This document shows, piece by piece, positions 21,672 to 34,092 of a stretch of 64,000 bases of DNA (position 1 is its first letter; each line of letters begins with the position of its first letter). Under the pieces are notes generated by a model that saw nothing but the letters and a program-made list of their open reading frames with translations, made no database searches and was not told where the DNA came from. Where the stretch lies: the NCBI GenBank assembly GCA_036365515.1, contig CM070874.1:243542430-243606429 (forward strand). Direction: 5' to 3'. Position numbers and translations under genes: made by a program. The DNA is from Torymus aiolomorphi (Eukaryota; Arthropoda; Insecta; Hymenoptera; Torymidae).

Positions 21672-24546
21672 ATGGATCAACAACAACTAAATTTTGAAGT
21701 TATCTCACAAAAAGAACAAGCTTTTGGTAATGTACAAACACTCAATAAAAGTATCGATAAAGGTAAAAATTTGATTTTATGTGTAAATATTAGAAGTGTA
21801 AAACAAAACTTTGAAAAACTTGAAACTTTTATTGAATGTTTAGCCGTAAGACCAAGTGTCATTATATGTACTGAATCTTGGAATGTGCAATATACTCCAT
21901 TGTACAACATATCAGGTTACAAAAGTTACTATAGTGAGAGTAAAATGAATAAAGCAGATGGAGTTATGATGTATATAAAGGATGAACTATCTGAACACAC
22001 AGAAATTATAGTGGTCGACAACATACGTATCTTAAGCTCGGTTATAAAATTAATTGGCACCGAAACTGTAAGAATCTCAGCGATCTATAGATCACACAAT
22101 ATAAAAAAGTATGAATTTGTACATAGCCTCAAAAAATTCCTAAGAGATCAATTAAATACTAAGAACCATTGTATAATTGGGGATTTTAACATTGATATAT
22201 TAGACGAAAATTTTAGTAAGACTGACTCAACAGATAACCTTATAACACAAGAATTTTTAAATGATCTCTTGGAATATAAATTTACGCCATGCTTTACTGG
22301 AATAACAAGGCCTTCATCTGATAATAAAAGAGGTACCTGCATCGACAATTTCTATATAAAAACTAAAAATATAAATATTAATTCATTTAAAATAACGAAT
22401 CCATTTAATGATCACTACCCATTATTTATAACTATAGATAAATTAGAAATAAATCAGCCGAACAAATTCAATATGAAATCAATTAATTACAACAAGTTAA
22501 AACATGTTGCAAATAATTCAAACTGGTACTCAATATTGTCTATGCAGGATCCTAATCTTGCAGTTAACGCATTAATTGACATGATAAATAATTGTATTGA
22601 TGCGTCCACTACCAAAAAACAATTTAAAAATAAACTTCCGAGAAAAAATTGGATTACTAGTGCTATTATAGTCTCGTGTACTACTAAAGAGACACTGTAT
22701 ATCTTATGGAAAAACAATCCCACTTCTGAAGCCCTAAAAAAGAGTATACAAATTACACTAAGATATTGAACAAAGTTATTAAAGAAGCAAAATTTAAATA
22801 TGAAAAGGAAATGGTAAAACGAAATAGCGGAAACTCTAGGGAATTATGGAACATAATTAAAACTAAATTAGGGAGAAATAGTGTGCATGATAATCCAATA
22901 AAATATATATACGATAACAATCAAAAAATCGAAAATAAAACTGATATAGCAAATGCTATGAACACCTATTTTTGTAAAATAGGACCAAATTTGAGTGCTC
23001 AATTTGCTAATATAAATAATAATAACCTGAAACTTCCAGATAGGAATCCTGAATCTATTTTCTTTCGTCCGACAGATTTTGCTGAGATATACAAAATAAT
23101 CAATACATTGAAAAATAAATCTGGAGGTGTAGACAATATTAACGCTAAATCATTGAAAATTCTCTCTGAATATATATGTGTGCCCTTAGAATATATCTTC
23201 AATTTATGTATTGTGAAATCTATCTGGCCTGACGCGCTCAAAAATGCTGAGGTAGTCCCTATCTACAAGGCTGGTGAAAAATCTAATATCAATAATTACA
23301 GACCAATCTCTTTAATATCGAACATTGCAAAAATTTTTGAAAAAATAATTTATAATAGATTATACCACTTTTTTGAAAAACATAACATAATATCAGAAAA
23401 ACAATACGGCTTCGTTAAAAATAGGGGAACTACTGAGACATTAAATTATATATCAAATATCATATACGAAAACTTAGATAAAAGTAAACCAATAATTGTT
23501 GCTTTTCTAGACTTAGCCAAAGCATTTGACACTGTTAATCATAGAGTTCTTTTAGATAAGCTTGAACGATATGGAGTAAGGGGTAGTGCCTTAAAACTGA
23601 TGACTAGCTATCTCACAGATAGGCGGCAAAGAGTAAAAATTCAAGACTGTAAAAGTGAATATAAAGAATTTACCACGGGTGTTCCCCAAGGAACTATATT
23701 AGGACCATTACTTTTTATACTTTATGTCAATGACTTACTAGGAAGTATGCAAAATGACACAATCATGTCCTATGCTGATGACACGGTTATCATATCAAGT
23801 GATAACATGTGGTCCTCAGCTCAGGAAAAAATGTGTGCTTACCTTAATCATGTGGCCAAGTGGCTTGCACAAAATAAACTGTCGCTAAATATAGATAAAA
23901 CGGTCTATATGACTCTCGGAAACTACTGTGATAGTGTGTACCTGGCACACTAAACATCAAAATAGGAACGCAATTAATAAAAAGAGTTGAAAGTCATAAA
24001 TACTTAGGGCTGTATTTCGACTACAATATGAAATGGGATAAGCATATAAGATATATCATTAAAAAAACCAAATACCTAATTTTTGTCTTTGCCAAGATAA
24101 AAAATATGATGGATACAAAAACATTAATGATAATATATTATGCTTTCTTTCATAGTCTAATCAATTATGGGGTAATTGCCTGGGGTGGTGCGTACGATAA
24201 TAATATGAAACTAATACAATCAACACAAAACAAAATATTGAAAATCATAAATAAAAATAAATTCTCTCAAACTAATCCACCTCTTGAAATAAAAAAATTA
24301 TTCCAGTTAGAGTCAATATCCTTACATTATTCTACATTAAGAAATAAATATATAAACAGTGCGAGCAAGACCAGAAACAAAACAATTCAATTACCTAAAT
24401 GTGATAAAAGAATTAGTGATAAAAATAGCTACAATGAAGCTATAAGGGTCTTTAATGGGCTATCTAAGGATCTCAAAGTTATGAATTTAAGTAGACAATT
24501 AATGAAGAAAAAATTAAAAATGTTTATAGTAAAAGATGCAATATAA
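21672..24546 (+). pseudogene. LINE-2 ORF2: endonuclease and reverse transcriptase, two frameshifts
   Basis: ATG 21672 starts the endonuclease (CVNIRSVKQNFEKLE, ICTESW, GDFNIDIL, then DHYPLFI). A one-base loss near 22750 ends this frame at 22769. RT continues at 22766-23953 with NYRPISLIS, AFLDLAKAFDTVNH, GVPQGTILGPLLF and catalytic YADDTVI. A second frameshift near 23940 precedes the C-terminal part (to 24546), which has the YLG...WDKHI and LIIYYAFFHSLINYG segments common after RT in CR1/Jockey-type elements. Not functional as it stands. Confidence 0.82.
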
Positions 24547-25095
24547 TTTCAAAATAATAATTAAATCTTAACCAATATATCTAACAAATTATTTAACTGT
24601 TATTTATGTACTACAATGGATTTTATCGATGTTAACAAACACTACGCACATACCATTATATAGTTTTTTAAGAATTTTGTAGTTTGTAATATTTTTTTAG
24701 TTTGTAAGTTTTCTGTGTACCAGATCTACACACAGGCAATAATATTTGCCTCAGTAGGATTTACTTACTTATGTATATTTCGTATATAATAATGTAATGT
24801 AAATATTTTCTGGAAATAAATAAATAAATAAATTATTATTAAATTTTGCGCCCCGCGGTTCAAAAAATATTTATTGCTTCTTTTTCTTAATGAAACAAGT
24901 GAAAAATGTTACTTTGGTTGTTCGAAGCATTCGTATAGTATTAATAATGTGGGGTAAAAACGGACTGCACGGAGAGAAATTTTTAACTATAAACACATCG
25001 ACTTGAATCATGCGCGTTTCTTATCACATTTAACTAACTAAAATAGTAAGCACAGTGACAATAATCGCAAGACGCGCACACCTTTTCCCCAAGCG
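24547..25095. other. LINE-2 3' UTR and non-coding DNA
   Basis: The LINE-2 3' UTR runs to the (AAAT)n tail near 24838. The remaining sequence is non-coding by eye. Confidence 0.5.
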
Positions 25096-25287
25096 GCTTG
25101 ATGCGATTTTGGTATACAGCTCGATGCGAATCGCGGTCGCTGCGCCTACAGGGCGCACGTGCTCGCTTCTCTCATTGGTTGAGAGCAGGCGCGCACATCT
25201 TTGACGACCAATGAGAGAGGTGCGTGTGCTGGGTGTAGACGCAGCGCTCGCCCGTAATCGCATGAAAGCGGTTACCAAAATCGCACC
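25096..25287. repeat. Imperfect foldback (inverted repeat) about 190 bp
   Basis: Left-arm blocks GATGCGATTTTGGTATAC, CGCTGCGCCTACAGGGCGCAC and CTCTCATTGGTT are matched in reverse order by ACCAATGAGAG, GTGCTGGGTGTAGACGCAGCG and GTTACCAAAATCGCAC on the right. The sequence can fold into one long hairpin centred near 25190. It is GC-rich against AT-rich flanks, which suggests a MITE or foldback insertion. No target duplication was confirmed. Confidence 0.6.
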
Positions 25288-25933
25288 CAGGATGTCATGC
25301 GAATAAGACGTAGCGTCAGCGCTGCTTTTCCAGTATCAAGCGCGAGACATAAACGCATCGACTTCTAGCAAATACAGCAAGAACGTTGTGCTTATTTGCT
25401 ATCGGAGAATCCCATGCAAATAATGCTTGCCTTTCTTGCGTTAATGCCATCCGTCGCGCACTAACATCGCAAACTAACGGCACTTACGATAAAAGCAATC
25501 AATTTCATACGAAAATCGTTACAAATGCGTTTAAATTTCTTATTTATTGTCCACGTTTCGGAAGTATCGTGACATCCTTCACCAAGGCTACGAAAGTAAA
25601 TTAACATCCAATAAAGTTAAAGTTATATATTATAATATATATAAGCAAAAAGAGAAACACTACTATCGAAGTTATTTAAAATACATGTTAAATTCGTCTA
25701 AACGAGATCCATGTATGTCCCCAGCGGACGATATGCAATTTTTAAAAGATTCTTACAAGAAAACCATAATATAGATATCATAAAAAGGCAATAAGATCAA
25801 AACCTTTATATTTTCTCGCTATGGGTTTGCAACTCCCTAAACTCTTTAAATCGCCGTCCTGGCTCGCAAAACTCGACTAGGATAGTATGTGAGTAGGGCG
25901 GTGGCATGTCTAATTTCTGACAGGCTTTCCGTA

Positions 25934-26098
25934 TCTAGATGTATTTGTGAGATTCAGAACATTTGCACTGGGATAGCGATCACTAATGAAATAACACAGA
26001 ACCAAATTTTTCAGGCTTAACGCTTATATATAATCAATGATATTAGAGTCAATATAAAGGTATTTATCTTTGTGCGTATGTAATATACAGGTACACAT
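25934..26098. repeat. Left terminal inverted repeat
   Basis: Matches the reverse complement of about 28441-28601. The outer 100 bp is nearly collinear (shared CAGAACATTT, GATAGCGATCACTAATGA, CGCTTATATATA). The inner part has more mismatches and a few indels and continues through TATCTTTGTG. Confidence 0.75.
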
Positions 26099-26240
26099 AA
26101 GTATGTATTTATTTTTTATTTGCGTCTTTTAGATTTTTTATTTTTAAACTTTTTTTTTATTTTTATACCTGTTTTACTACCTTTGTTTTTCTGCTTCATT
26201 GTTCTTAATTCAGTAAGCGGACGATCAGCGGTCTTTGCTG

Positions 26241-28308
26241 TCAAACAATATACTTTATCATCACATGTTTTTTAACCCATATATGAGTTTTTTGAATTCC
26301 AGGATACTTTGGAGTTGTAAGCCAATCAATATTTTTTTCTTTTCTGAATTGTTCTATTTCAACATCTCGTAAATGTATTATTTTAATAGCATCAGTATAT
26401 TTTTGAACATGTATTGCAAAATCATTTGCGTTTTGAACAGCTTCTTCAAGGGGCTCTCGAAGATTATGCGAAGCAGCATAATGCTTTATAAGTCCACCCA
26501 CACCATCGACAGCTCCTTTGCCGTGCCCAGTAGCAGAGAACAACCATTTTATATCATACGGTGTTCGTTTTAATTCATCTAATTGAAAGCGATTTTTAAA
26601 GTGACTAGCGGCGCCGTCGGATACGATGGTAATTTTTTTAATTGAATCACAACAATTTTCTTTCAAGAATTTTATAATTTTTTGTACTGCTAGCAAAGCA
26701 TACGCTGAATCATATTTTCGGGCATCACTTATGACTGCGAAACTTTGTGTCGAATCCCCTTGATAAGACACTGCTGTGAAAATAGAAATTTGTTCATTAA
26801 CCCAATGATTTCCTTGAACAGCTTTATTATGAATCACAGCCCAGTTTTCAGCGAAGTCTATTTGAAGAACTAAATGATATGACTCTTTTTTAGTATTTTC
26901 TCTTTCTGCTTTTATATCTTTGCGTTGTATATTTTTTACATACATGTGAGTACTAACCTTCATGGTCCAAACCGAAAGTTCATCTTTAAAAGCAGAAATT
27001 GACAGTGTTTTTTTAATCAAGTTTCCATTATCCCACAAAGAATATGCAATTTCTTCTGTGCCTTCTATATCTTGGAGTTTTAAAACATGAATAGTAATTC
27101 CGTTACTGCCTGGACAAATTTTACATTCTTGTAAATAGCATAAATCAGATGGCTCAGAACACATTGTTGCATTTATTATTTGTGACCGAATTTCATCCAA
27201 CTCGGTAACGTTACTCCCTCTGAAATTAATTAAACTCGTAAGAAATAAATCATAATTTGCGCAATAGATACAGAGACAAACTTCTTTGATGGGGGAAAGT
27301 AAGACATATTTTGGTCGCATACTATAAAACTTCGATTTACCAATTCTCAATTCGGAATAATAATTTTTAAATGCTTTATACGTTGCTTTCAGACTTCGAG
27401 TAAGAAAACGTTTAACTTTCTTCTCTTTCTTATCATTTATTTTAACGATAATAACGTCACTCTTATTGGGACTCTGTCTTGAACAATTAAGATCGTCGTT
27501 TATATAATATTCCATAACAATTTTTTCGGTCCTTCCATCAATCGGATGGCCTGCGAATGCTTCTAGTTCAGAATAAACTCCCTTTTCTTGTGCAAGATTT
27601 TTCGCTCTTTCTATCATGTACATTGTTATGTCTGGAAATAAGGATGAAATTTCATTTTTCGTTAAGGATGAGGGTAGCAAAGTCAGAATTTTTATTTTTT
27701 CTGATACCGTAGAACACTTTTGCAAGGCTAAACCAAGATTTTGTATCCATTCTATACAATGGTATACATTTCATACGTTTGCTGTTATAGAAACGTCATA
27801 AACATTGTTCAACTTCACATCAAGGGTATTAGACAATGTTGAAAGTATATTTTTTTTTCTTCTTTTTTACGTAATTTTCAAGTGATTTTTCACGTATAAG
27901 ATTTTTTCTCTTAAGAGGCGATACAGAACCTAAGAAAGATGTACTTATTTCATTATTAAATTCTTCGATGCGTTCTGGAGTACTTGGTAAAAAATCTTCA
28001 TCTCTATCAACTACATTGTCGGTAACTTCATTATCCGTTATAAATTCATTGTCAGTGCCACTCACCAATTTTAAAGCACGATTGTAACAATGTTGACACA
28101 GATATGTAGATGATGTCAAAGGTAAATTAGGATAGAGGTGCTTCAATGGATGAGCAAGATCCTCAAGTTGTTTGAAATGTAAGGAACTAGATTTGTAACA
28201 GATTTTTTGTGCTTGTGTAAAAAGTCTGCACATTTGATTCTCTCCGTTGAGTAATATTGAGACATTGTAGTTGAGATGATAAGGTGTAAATATGTAATAA
28301 TTTTCCAA
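26241..28308 (-). pseudogene. DDE-type transposase, broken
   Basis: Two minus-strand frames, 28308-27829 (159 residues) and 27725-26241 (494 residues), look like one protein interrupted near 27730-27830 by a frameshift and a stop. The N-terminal piece has CQHC and ends in a Lys run. The long piece has a CIYCANYDLFL and a CKICPG cysteine cluster, then an RNase-H-like core: LQIDFAENW, ITIVSDGAASHFKNRF and ATGHGKGAVDGVGG. These carry the candidate acidic catalytic residues. Proteins with this SDGAA...GHGK...DG signature are abundant in insect and cnidarian genomes, usually as repeats. Assigning it a DDE catalytic role is inference from the motif order and the flanking TIRs. Confidence 0.65.
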
Positions 28309-28440
28309 AAGATGATGGTTTTAAATAAGACGAGATGTGTGATATATAGCAGAAACCGACATTTTCTTTATAAATGTAAAGTCAAACCATATCCATCTAG
28401 CGGACAAATGTACTAGTACATAAACTCATACAAGTAGGCC

Positions 28441-28601
28441 CACGTACATGTATATGTATACACAAAGATAAACATCTCTATATTGACTGTAATATCACTG
28501 GCTATATATAAGCGTTAAGCGTGAAAAACTTGTTTCTGTGTTATCTCATTAGTGATCGCTATCCCAGCGTAAATGTTCTGAATCTCACAAATACATCTAG
28601 A
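28441..28601. repeat. Right terminal inverted repeat
   Basis: Inverted partner of 25934-26098. The terminal TCTAGA is itself palindromic and is followed by TA at 28602. Confidence 0.75.
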
Positions 28602-28603
28602 TA

Positions 28604-29771
28604 GGTATTTAGGTCCTCTATCACGACATAAGAAAATTGTGCAAAAAAAATTGGGGTTTTCGAGAAAAATGCATTTCTCTAAAAAGTGCATTTTTCAGTA
28701 AAAAGTGCATAACTCGTGCATTTCTTATTTTTTTTGAAAATAACATAGAGAACGTGAAAGAGGGCTCAAAACTGAGTAAAATTATGTGTTACACGCTTAA
28801 GAGCATAAAAAACTGTTGAAACAGTAGCCGTTTGAAAATTACATTGAAATTTTTTTTTTCTAAGTAAGAATTTTCTCGGAATTTTTCGGTATCGCTGAAC
28901 CTATGAAATTTTGATAAAACAAAAAAATAAAAAAATACGTGTCAAATAATTTTTGGAGAAGAACATGAATAGTTTCATTCCAAAATGATCGGTGGCATAG
29001 GCATACGCGGACCACCTGATTTAAGATGGATTCGGCCACAGATAAAGAGTACTACTGATAAAAATACCTCATCCAAATCCTTTTCTAATTCAAGCTTTAA
29101 AATATTTTAATAATTTGTTGCATTGCCAATTTATGGTTAAAGGTAATCTCAAATTAACAATAATTACTTTCGTATTATAGTGAATGGAGAAAATGTTAAG
29201 CGTACGAATTTCAATCAAAATATTTTAAGGTATGCAAAGAAATTAATCATGAAAAATCTAATTAAATTCGGATATCTAAATCGCCATTTAATTGTTTTTT
29301 TTTTTACAAAAATTAGATTATCAATTTTAAAATACTTAGTTTGAATTCAGAGACACCTAATGCCAAGCTAATTAATAATAACTAGAGAAAATACCTCGCA
29401 CGCTCTCGCTCGCTCGGCTTAATTATGATTTTTTCCGGATGATATTATAACTGTTTTAATTATCTGTATTTTCTATATTTCAAATTTTGCATAAAAATGA
29501 CTACTGTTATAACAAAATATATTAATTCAAATATCTTAATTTAAAAGTGGAACTTGTGTGCTGTATAAGTTGGATTACATGCTTATTTTATGTTTTTCAA
29601 TATGTTTAAATTTCGCTATCTTTAAAAAACTGCTGCCAATTCATTGGCACGTTGCTTCCTCAAACTAATTTATCATTTGTTTTTTTTTATACTTTTTAAT
29701 AAAAGAATTTTTTCTCAAAAGCAAATGAAGAAAACTTATTGAAATTTTAACCAAACATAGATTCCAATAAG

Positions 29772-29845
<74 letters not shown>

Positions 29846-30357
29846 ATATATATATCATAACTATGGGAATTGGTATATTTGAAGAGATATCAACGTGTAG
29901 ATCGGTACATTTGAAGAGATGTCGGCATTTTGAAGAGACTCCTCAAATTTCTCAATGCAAGAATCGCGACTTTTGAAGAGAAATCTATACCCCCTTTTTC
30001 CAGAGTCGGCAACCTGAGCGTCATTATTTCCTTAGTCGCATTGTCCGAACTCTGAGCGAAAGGTTCACATCTCCACCAAAGTACCAATTTACAAAAATAT
30101 ATATATATATGCGTGTGTGTATCTTTTACTAGTATTATGGAGCCCGATCTAGAGTTTCGACTTTGAGAGTTCAAAAGTAAATTTCCGGAAAAATTCTGCG
30201 GAAACAGAAGCGGGCACCGCAGGCGTCATAGTGTTAGTCAATAATTTGAGGGATGTTTTTATTAAACACAATGGCGCGTACCTCCTTATTGTGCGGGGAA
30301 CTCTGAGCGTAGGTACTAATATACAGAGTTGGGCTCCATAAAGGGGTTAGATGATTA

Positions 30358-30425
<68 letters not shown>
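28604..30425. other. Non-coding DNA with two (TA)n microsatellites
   Basis: AT-rich, no credible gene. (TA)n runs lie at about 29778-29855 and 30358-30422, and a short one near 30102. The second run abuts the LTR element at 30426. Reading frames at 29890-30174 and 30234-30536 have no recognisable composition or motif and I leave them uncalled. Confidence 0.6.
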
Positions 30426-30427
<2 letters not shown>

Positions 30428-31016
30428 TAACAGTCCAGCTCGTACATATAACGAGTGAAGAGATATCACGCGCGAGCATGTGTACAACTATAGCGAGAGA
30501 GAGAGGACGAGGCAGAGCGACTGGCAGAATTCCCACTACTCAGCGTGAAGGCGTGAGGAGGGGGCGGCGCGCGGCTTCTCTGCGAGTTCCGCACACATAG
30601 CCTCTTCAGCTAGCGCTCCTCTCTCCTCGACTCTCTTTCTTCTTCTTCGCGAGCGTGCGACCGACTGTACAGTGCAAGCTTAGAGAGGCACTCTCGTTTC
30701 GGCAGTCCTTACACGCATTGACCCACCGCTGCGCAACGCAAGGCGCTCAGCGAACGGTCAAGCGACTCCTCTCCTATCCTTTTGCCGACTTGAGGCCAAA
30801 GAGGGACAGATGTGCCCCGCCGGTGCACAACGCAAGGCGTGTAGCGAACGGGCGATTCTTCCGCGGCATATAAGTGCAAGGCGCACCTATGCGCAACGAC
30901 GACGCCTGGGGGATCCTCCTGACGGAATTCGCGTACTAGACTCGGGCCTCCCAAAAAACCCCAATCTGATACGGACACGGACGCAACGACAGACATCCAG
31001 AACGTGACAGGTTACA
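30426..31016 (+). repeat. 5' LTR of gypsy-2
   Basis: A 591-bp LTR. It is shorter than its partner at 36565-37233, which has an added ~52-bp block and an 18-bp duplication. A TATAAG-like box lies near 30870, and the sequence from there to the end is well conserved between the two copies. Confidence 0.85.
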
Positions 31017-31019
31017 ACA

Positions 31020-31037
31020 TGGCGCCCTAACAGGGAT
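31020..31037 (+). promoter_or_regulatory. Primer-binding site of gypsy-2
   Basis: TGGCGCCCTAACAGGGAT follows the LTR after three bases. It closely resembles the complement of the 3' end of tRNA-Lys(UUU), the primer of many retroelements. Assignment by resemblance. Confidence 0.7.
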
Positions 31038-31283
31038 CCGAGTGAGATAGGATAGCGTAATTTACGCAGGGGGCAGGAAAAAGTGATTGGTTTAGTGCAG
31101 GAAAAAAACGTGAAAGTCATAAATAGATTTAATTAAATATACATTAAAAGAAAACTAGCATCAACGGTCTCTTTTTGTAAAACGGTTTTCTCTTGTAGGG
31201 AATGGGAAAATTCTAATATTGTGAAAATCTGTGGAAGAGAGAATTGAAATGTAAATCGGTAATTCCGGAATAATCAAATTCAT

Positions 31284-32064
31284 TTGGTATGTGGCGTATT
31301 GACAGTGCTTCGCGAGCGTAGGTCACGAAGCATAACAAACGCGCGGTTTCTATTACAATACCTTAAGTATTTACTTACTCATTTCACAGAGAATTTATCA
31401 TTTTCGTGATTGAGTTTATTTTATTAGCAAATTTTTATAAATAGGTAGAATAGAAAAATAATGATTCCCGACGTGCACCCGGTGTTCGTGGAGTCGAGAT
31501 TAGTCTATACGGTAATAGAGTTAGAACAGAAACTAAAAGAACAAGAATTTTTAAATAAGAAAATATCGGAATTTAATAATTATATTGTCAATAAAGTCCT
31601 ACGAATAGCGCGGTAACAACGCAAAATAGGTAAACACGTGGGCAAATTAACCGCATTTACGATTGGAAAGTATAAAAATCTAGAAAGACGTTTAGAAGAG
31701 CGCGAAAAGGATATCGAGGCTCTAGCAAGTAAACTAGAAAATTTAAAATTAGATTAAGAAAAAGTTAATCGAAGTAAGATAATTCTATTACGGATGAATA
31801 ATATTAATTAAAATGTATCAAACTAAAAAACTAAAAAATACAAAAAAACTAAAAAGCGCAAAAATAATATGAAAAAAAAAATGATGAGAAAGATTAGAGT
31901 AACTTATATAAATAGAAAGTCAAAGTTCACTAGTAGTGACAAGTAGAAATAATACTATCACGAGTAAAATTTTGAAAGGAAATATCAGCGTCAGCGAATT
32001 CCTTTGGTATGTTGCGTAATAATCGTGCTCCGCGAGCGTAGGTCATGATCATAACAAACGCGCA
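31284..32064 (+). repeat. Direct repeat pair in the gypsy-2 leader/gag region
   Basis: A ~62-bp segment at 31284-31345 recurs at 32003-32064. Shared blocks are TTTGGTATGT, CGCGAGCGTAGGTCA and CATAACAAACGCGC. Each contains a small imperfect palindrome around CGAGCGTAGGTC. The sequence between the copies is AT-rich and includes the coiled-coil fragment. Confidence 0.65.
31461..31757 (+). pseudogene. gag-like coiled-coil fragment of gypsy-2
   Basis: A 98-codon frame from ATG 31461 to TAA 31755, interrupted once by TAA at 31614-31616. Both halves are Lys/Glu/Leu-rich and read as coiled coil (heptad-like LEQKLKEQEF, LERRLEEREKDIEALASKL). Its place right after the leader suggests the N-terminus of Gag, but no diagnostic motif is present. 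Confidence 0.45.
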
Positions 32065-32545
32065 CTACCTTCTTCTACTTGCCGTGTGATGATAAACACT
32101 AGGTGTTGTACACATTTGTAAGCGGCCTTAAGCTAATTACACATTGTGCCTATCATTTTCATACTTAATAATTTTTTTTTAGTACTTTTCTGAAATGAAG
32201 TAACATAAATAAGCTTATTCCAGGTAAAGATAATGTGAATTCGATTAATCGTAATTTTGAAAAATTATATTCGATAAAATTATTAGAAATTTAAAAAGTT
32301 AAATTTTGCAGTTATTTTTAATTGGTCTCAATATTCTGTCAACTTAAATTATTGAATTAACATTATTGTCTCAAATAAATAAATAATTTGACAACGAATT
32401 TCAGGATTGATTCCCAAGAAAAATTAAAAATGATAATTAACACTGAGGCGAAAAATATAAAGATTATGGTAAATAATAAACAGAGTCGATATCGTATAAT
32501 ATAGTTAACATAATTGATTTAAAACAATATTCTACTTTGAATATT

Positions 32546-32690
32546 ATAATGTCTTGATGGCGAAAATGACCATAAATCATTACATTCAAAGACGGATCTT
32601 GGGTTTCAGATTACTGAATGTCTTGATGGCGAAAATTACCTTAAATCATTACATTCAAAGAACGATCTTGAATTTTAGGATTACGTCGAC
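32546..32690 (+). repeat. Tandem duplication of ~72 bp in gypsy-2
   Basis: TGTCTTGATGGCGAAAAT starts two adjacent copies (near 32550 and 32622) that share AAATCATTACATTCAAAG and GATCTTG. It sits just upstream of the RT remnant, in the expected protease-RT junction. Confidence 0.6.
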
Positions 32691-32804
32691 AATGAGTTCG
32701 ATGTCACTATTTATGAGATGGAACAGAAAATTAATACAAACGGCATATTATCAATCGAACAAAAAAAAACTTTGAAAAAGTTAATAATAAAATATAAACC
32801 CGTA

Positions 32805-34090
32805 CGAGGGTCATTTGACAAGTACCTAGCCTCACCGCCAGATGATGCCACTATCGCACCAGAAATACACTACAGTGCAGTATCTTCCTGTAAACGGTTA
32901 CAGACGAAATTTCAGCCGGATCGGAGTTGTAGTTTATTTTTGAGAGCGTGTGAAAGCAAATGTGTCCGTTGATTTTTGAAAAAATGGAGAAAGAACAATA
33001 TCGGTCGGTGATTCGATTCTTGTTTTTGCAAGGGAAATCGCGCAGTGAAATTAAAGAACGCTTGGATGCAGTGTATGGGGATGCTTCTCCTTCGATGGCG
33101 ACCGTTAAATTTTGGTATAACGAGTTTCAACGTGGTCGTACGTCGGTTTTTGATGATCCACGCCCAGGTGCTCCGAAAACAGCCACTACGGGGGAGAACG
33201 TGACAAAAATACACGATATCGTTTTGTCAGACCGCCGATTAAAGGTGCACGAGATAGCTGCGATAGTAGACATCTCAGAAGAACGCGTGTGGCATATCCT
33301 ACATGAGATTTTAGGCATGAGCAAACTGTCAGCAAGGTGGGTGCCGCGTTTGCTGACTGCAGACAACAAGCGCATCCGTGTGACCAGTTCAGAACAGTGT
33401 TTGGAGCTGTTTAATCGCAATCCAAAAGAGTTTTTGCGTCGTTACGTGACCGTCGACGAAACATGGATTCACTACTACACTCCAGAGACCAAGGAGCAGT
33501 CAAAATAGTGGACCTTACCCGGTGAACCTGCTCCGAAGAAGGCGAAGACGGTCCCGTCGGCCGGAAAGGTGATGGCCACTGTTTTCTCAAGGTGTGGTTT
33601 TTATTGACTATCTGGAGAAGGGCAAAACGGTCACAGGACAGTACTACGCCGAACTATTGAGCCGATTTGACGCCGTGTTAGAAGAAAAACGGCCCCATTT
33701 GTCTAAAAAGAAAGTGCTTTTCCACCACGATAATGCACCGGCTCACACTTCTGCACTCGCCATGGCTAAATTGGTCGAATTACGCTACGAACTGCTGCCC
33801 CATTCATCGTATTCTCCAGATTTGGCTCCGTGCGACTTTTTTTTGTTTTCGAACCTAAAAAATTCGCTCGCCGGGAAGAGATTCCACTCCAATAACGAAA
33901 TAATCGCCGCCACGGAGGCCTATTTTGCAAACCAAGAGAAAACATTTTTTTCAACGGGGTTAAAAAATTTGGAACACCGCTGGACCAAGTGTATTCAACT
34001 AAAAAGAGACTACATTGAAAAATAAATTTTATTTTTTGTAAAATTTTGGTGTTTTCATTTGTGGGCTAGATACTTATCAAATGACCCTCG
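32805..34090 (+). mobile_element. mariner element nested in gypsy-2 pol
   Basis: 1286 bp, the normal mariner length. Terminal inverted repeats of about 28 bp start CGAGGGTCATTTGA and are flanked by TA (32803-32804 and 34091-34092). The gypsy-2 pol remnant reads up to the left TA and resumes after the right TA, so mariner jumped into the older gypsy copy. Confidence 0.93.
32984..34025 (+). pseudogene. mariner transposase (DD34D), one stop and one frameshift
   Basis: Starts at ATG 32984. The N-terminal helix-turn-helix region contains FLFLQGKSRSEI and VHEIA. The catalytic motifs are VDETW (first Asp, near 33460), HHDNAPAH (second Asp) and YSPDLAPCDFFLF (third Asp, 34 residues later as in mariner). 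A TAG at 33506-33508 interrupts the protein after the first Asp. A small deletion near 33585 then shifts the frame, and the second part reads 33594-34025. All three Asp are retained, so inactivation is fairly recent. Confidence 0.9.
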
Positions 34091-34092
34091 TA

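Larger units (their letters stand above)
20100..24838 (+). mobile_element. Second LINE (LINE-2), inserted at the tail of LINE-1
   Basis: It begins right after the (ATT)n tail of LINE-1 and ends in an (AAAT)n tail at about 24815-24838. It has ORF1 with zinc knuckles and ORF2 with endonuclease and RT, both frameshifted. Near-full length by layout. It is the family of the fragment at 13203-14355. Confidence 0.75.
25934..28601 (-). mobile_element. DNA transposon with ~160-bp terminal inverted repeats
   Basis: The left end TCTAGATGTATTTGTGAGAT (25934) and the inverted right end (28601) match over about 160 bp with small differences, and TA flanks both ends (25932-25933 and 28602-28603). Inside is one minus-strand transposase-like gene. 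The size (2668 bp), long TIRs and a single gene fit a cut-and-paste DNA transposon. The transposase family is one I recognise as common in invertebrates but cannot name with confidence. Confidence 0.8.

Noticed and set aside
25386..25774. Two overlapping short plus-strand frames
   Set aside because: No family, no promoter or splice context and no repetition elsewhere in the window. Not enough to call a gene.
30655..31120. Short Arg/Pro-rich frames at the gypsy-2 5' LTR
   Set aside because: Lie in LTR sequence and are not conserved as frames in the 3' LTR.
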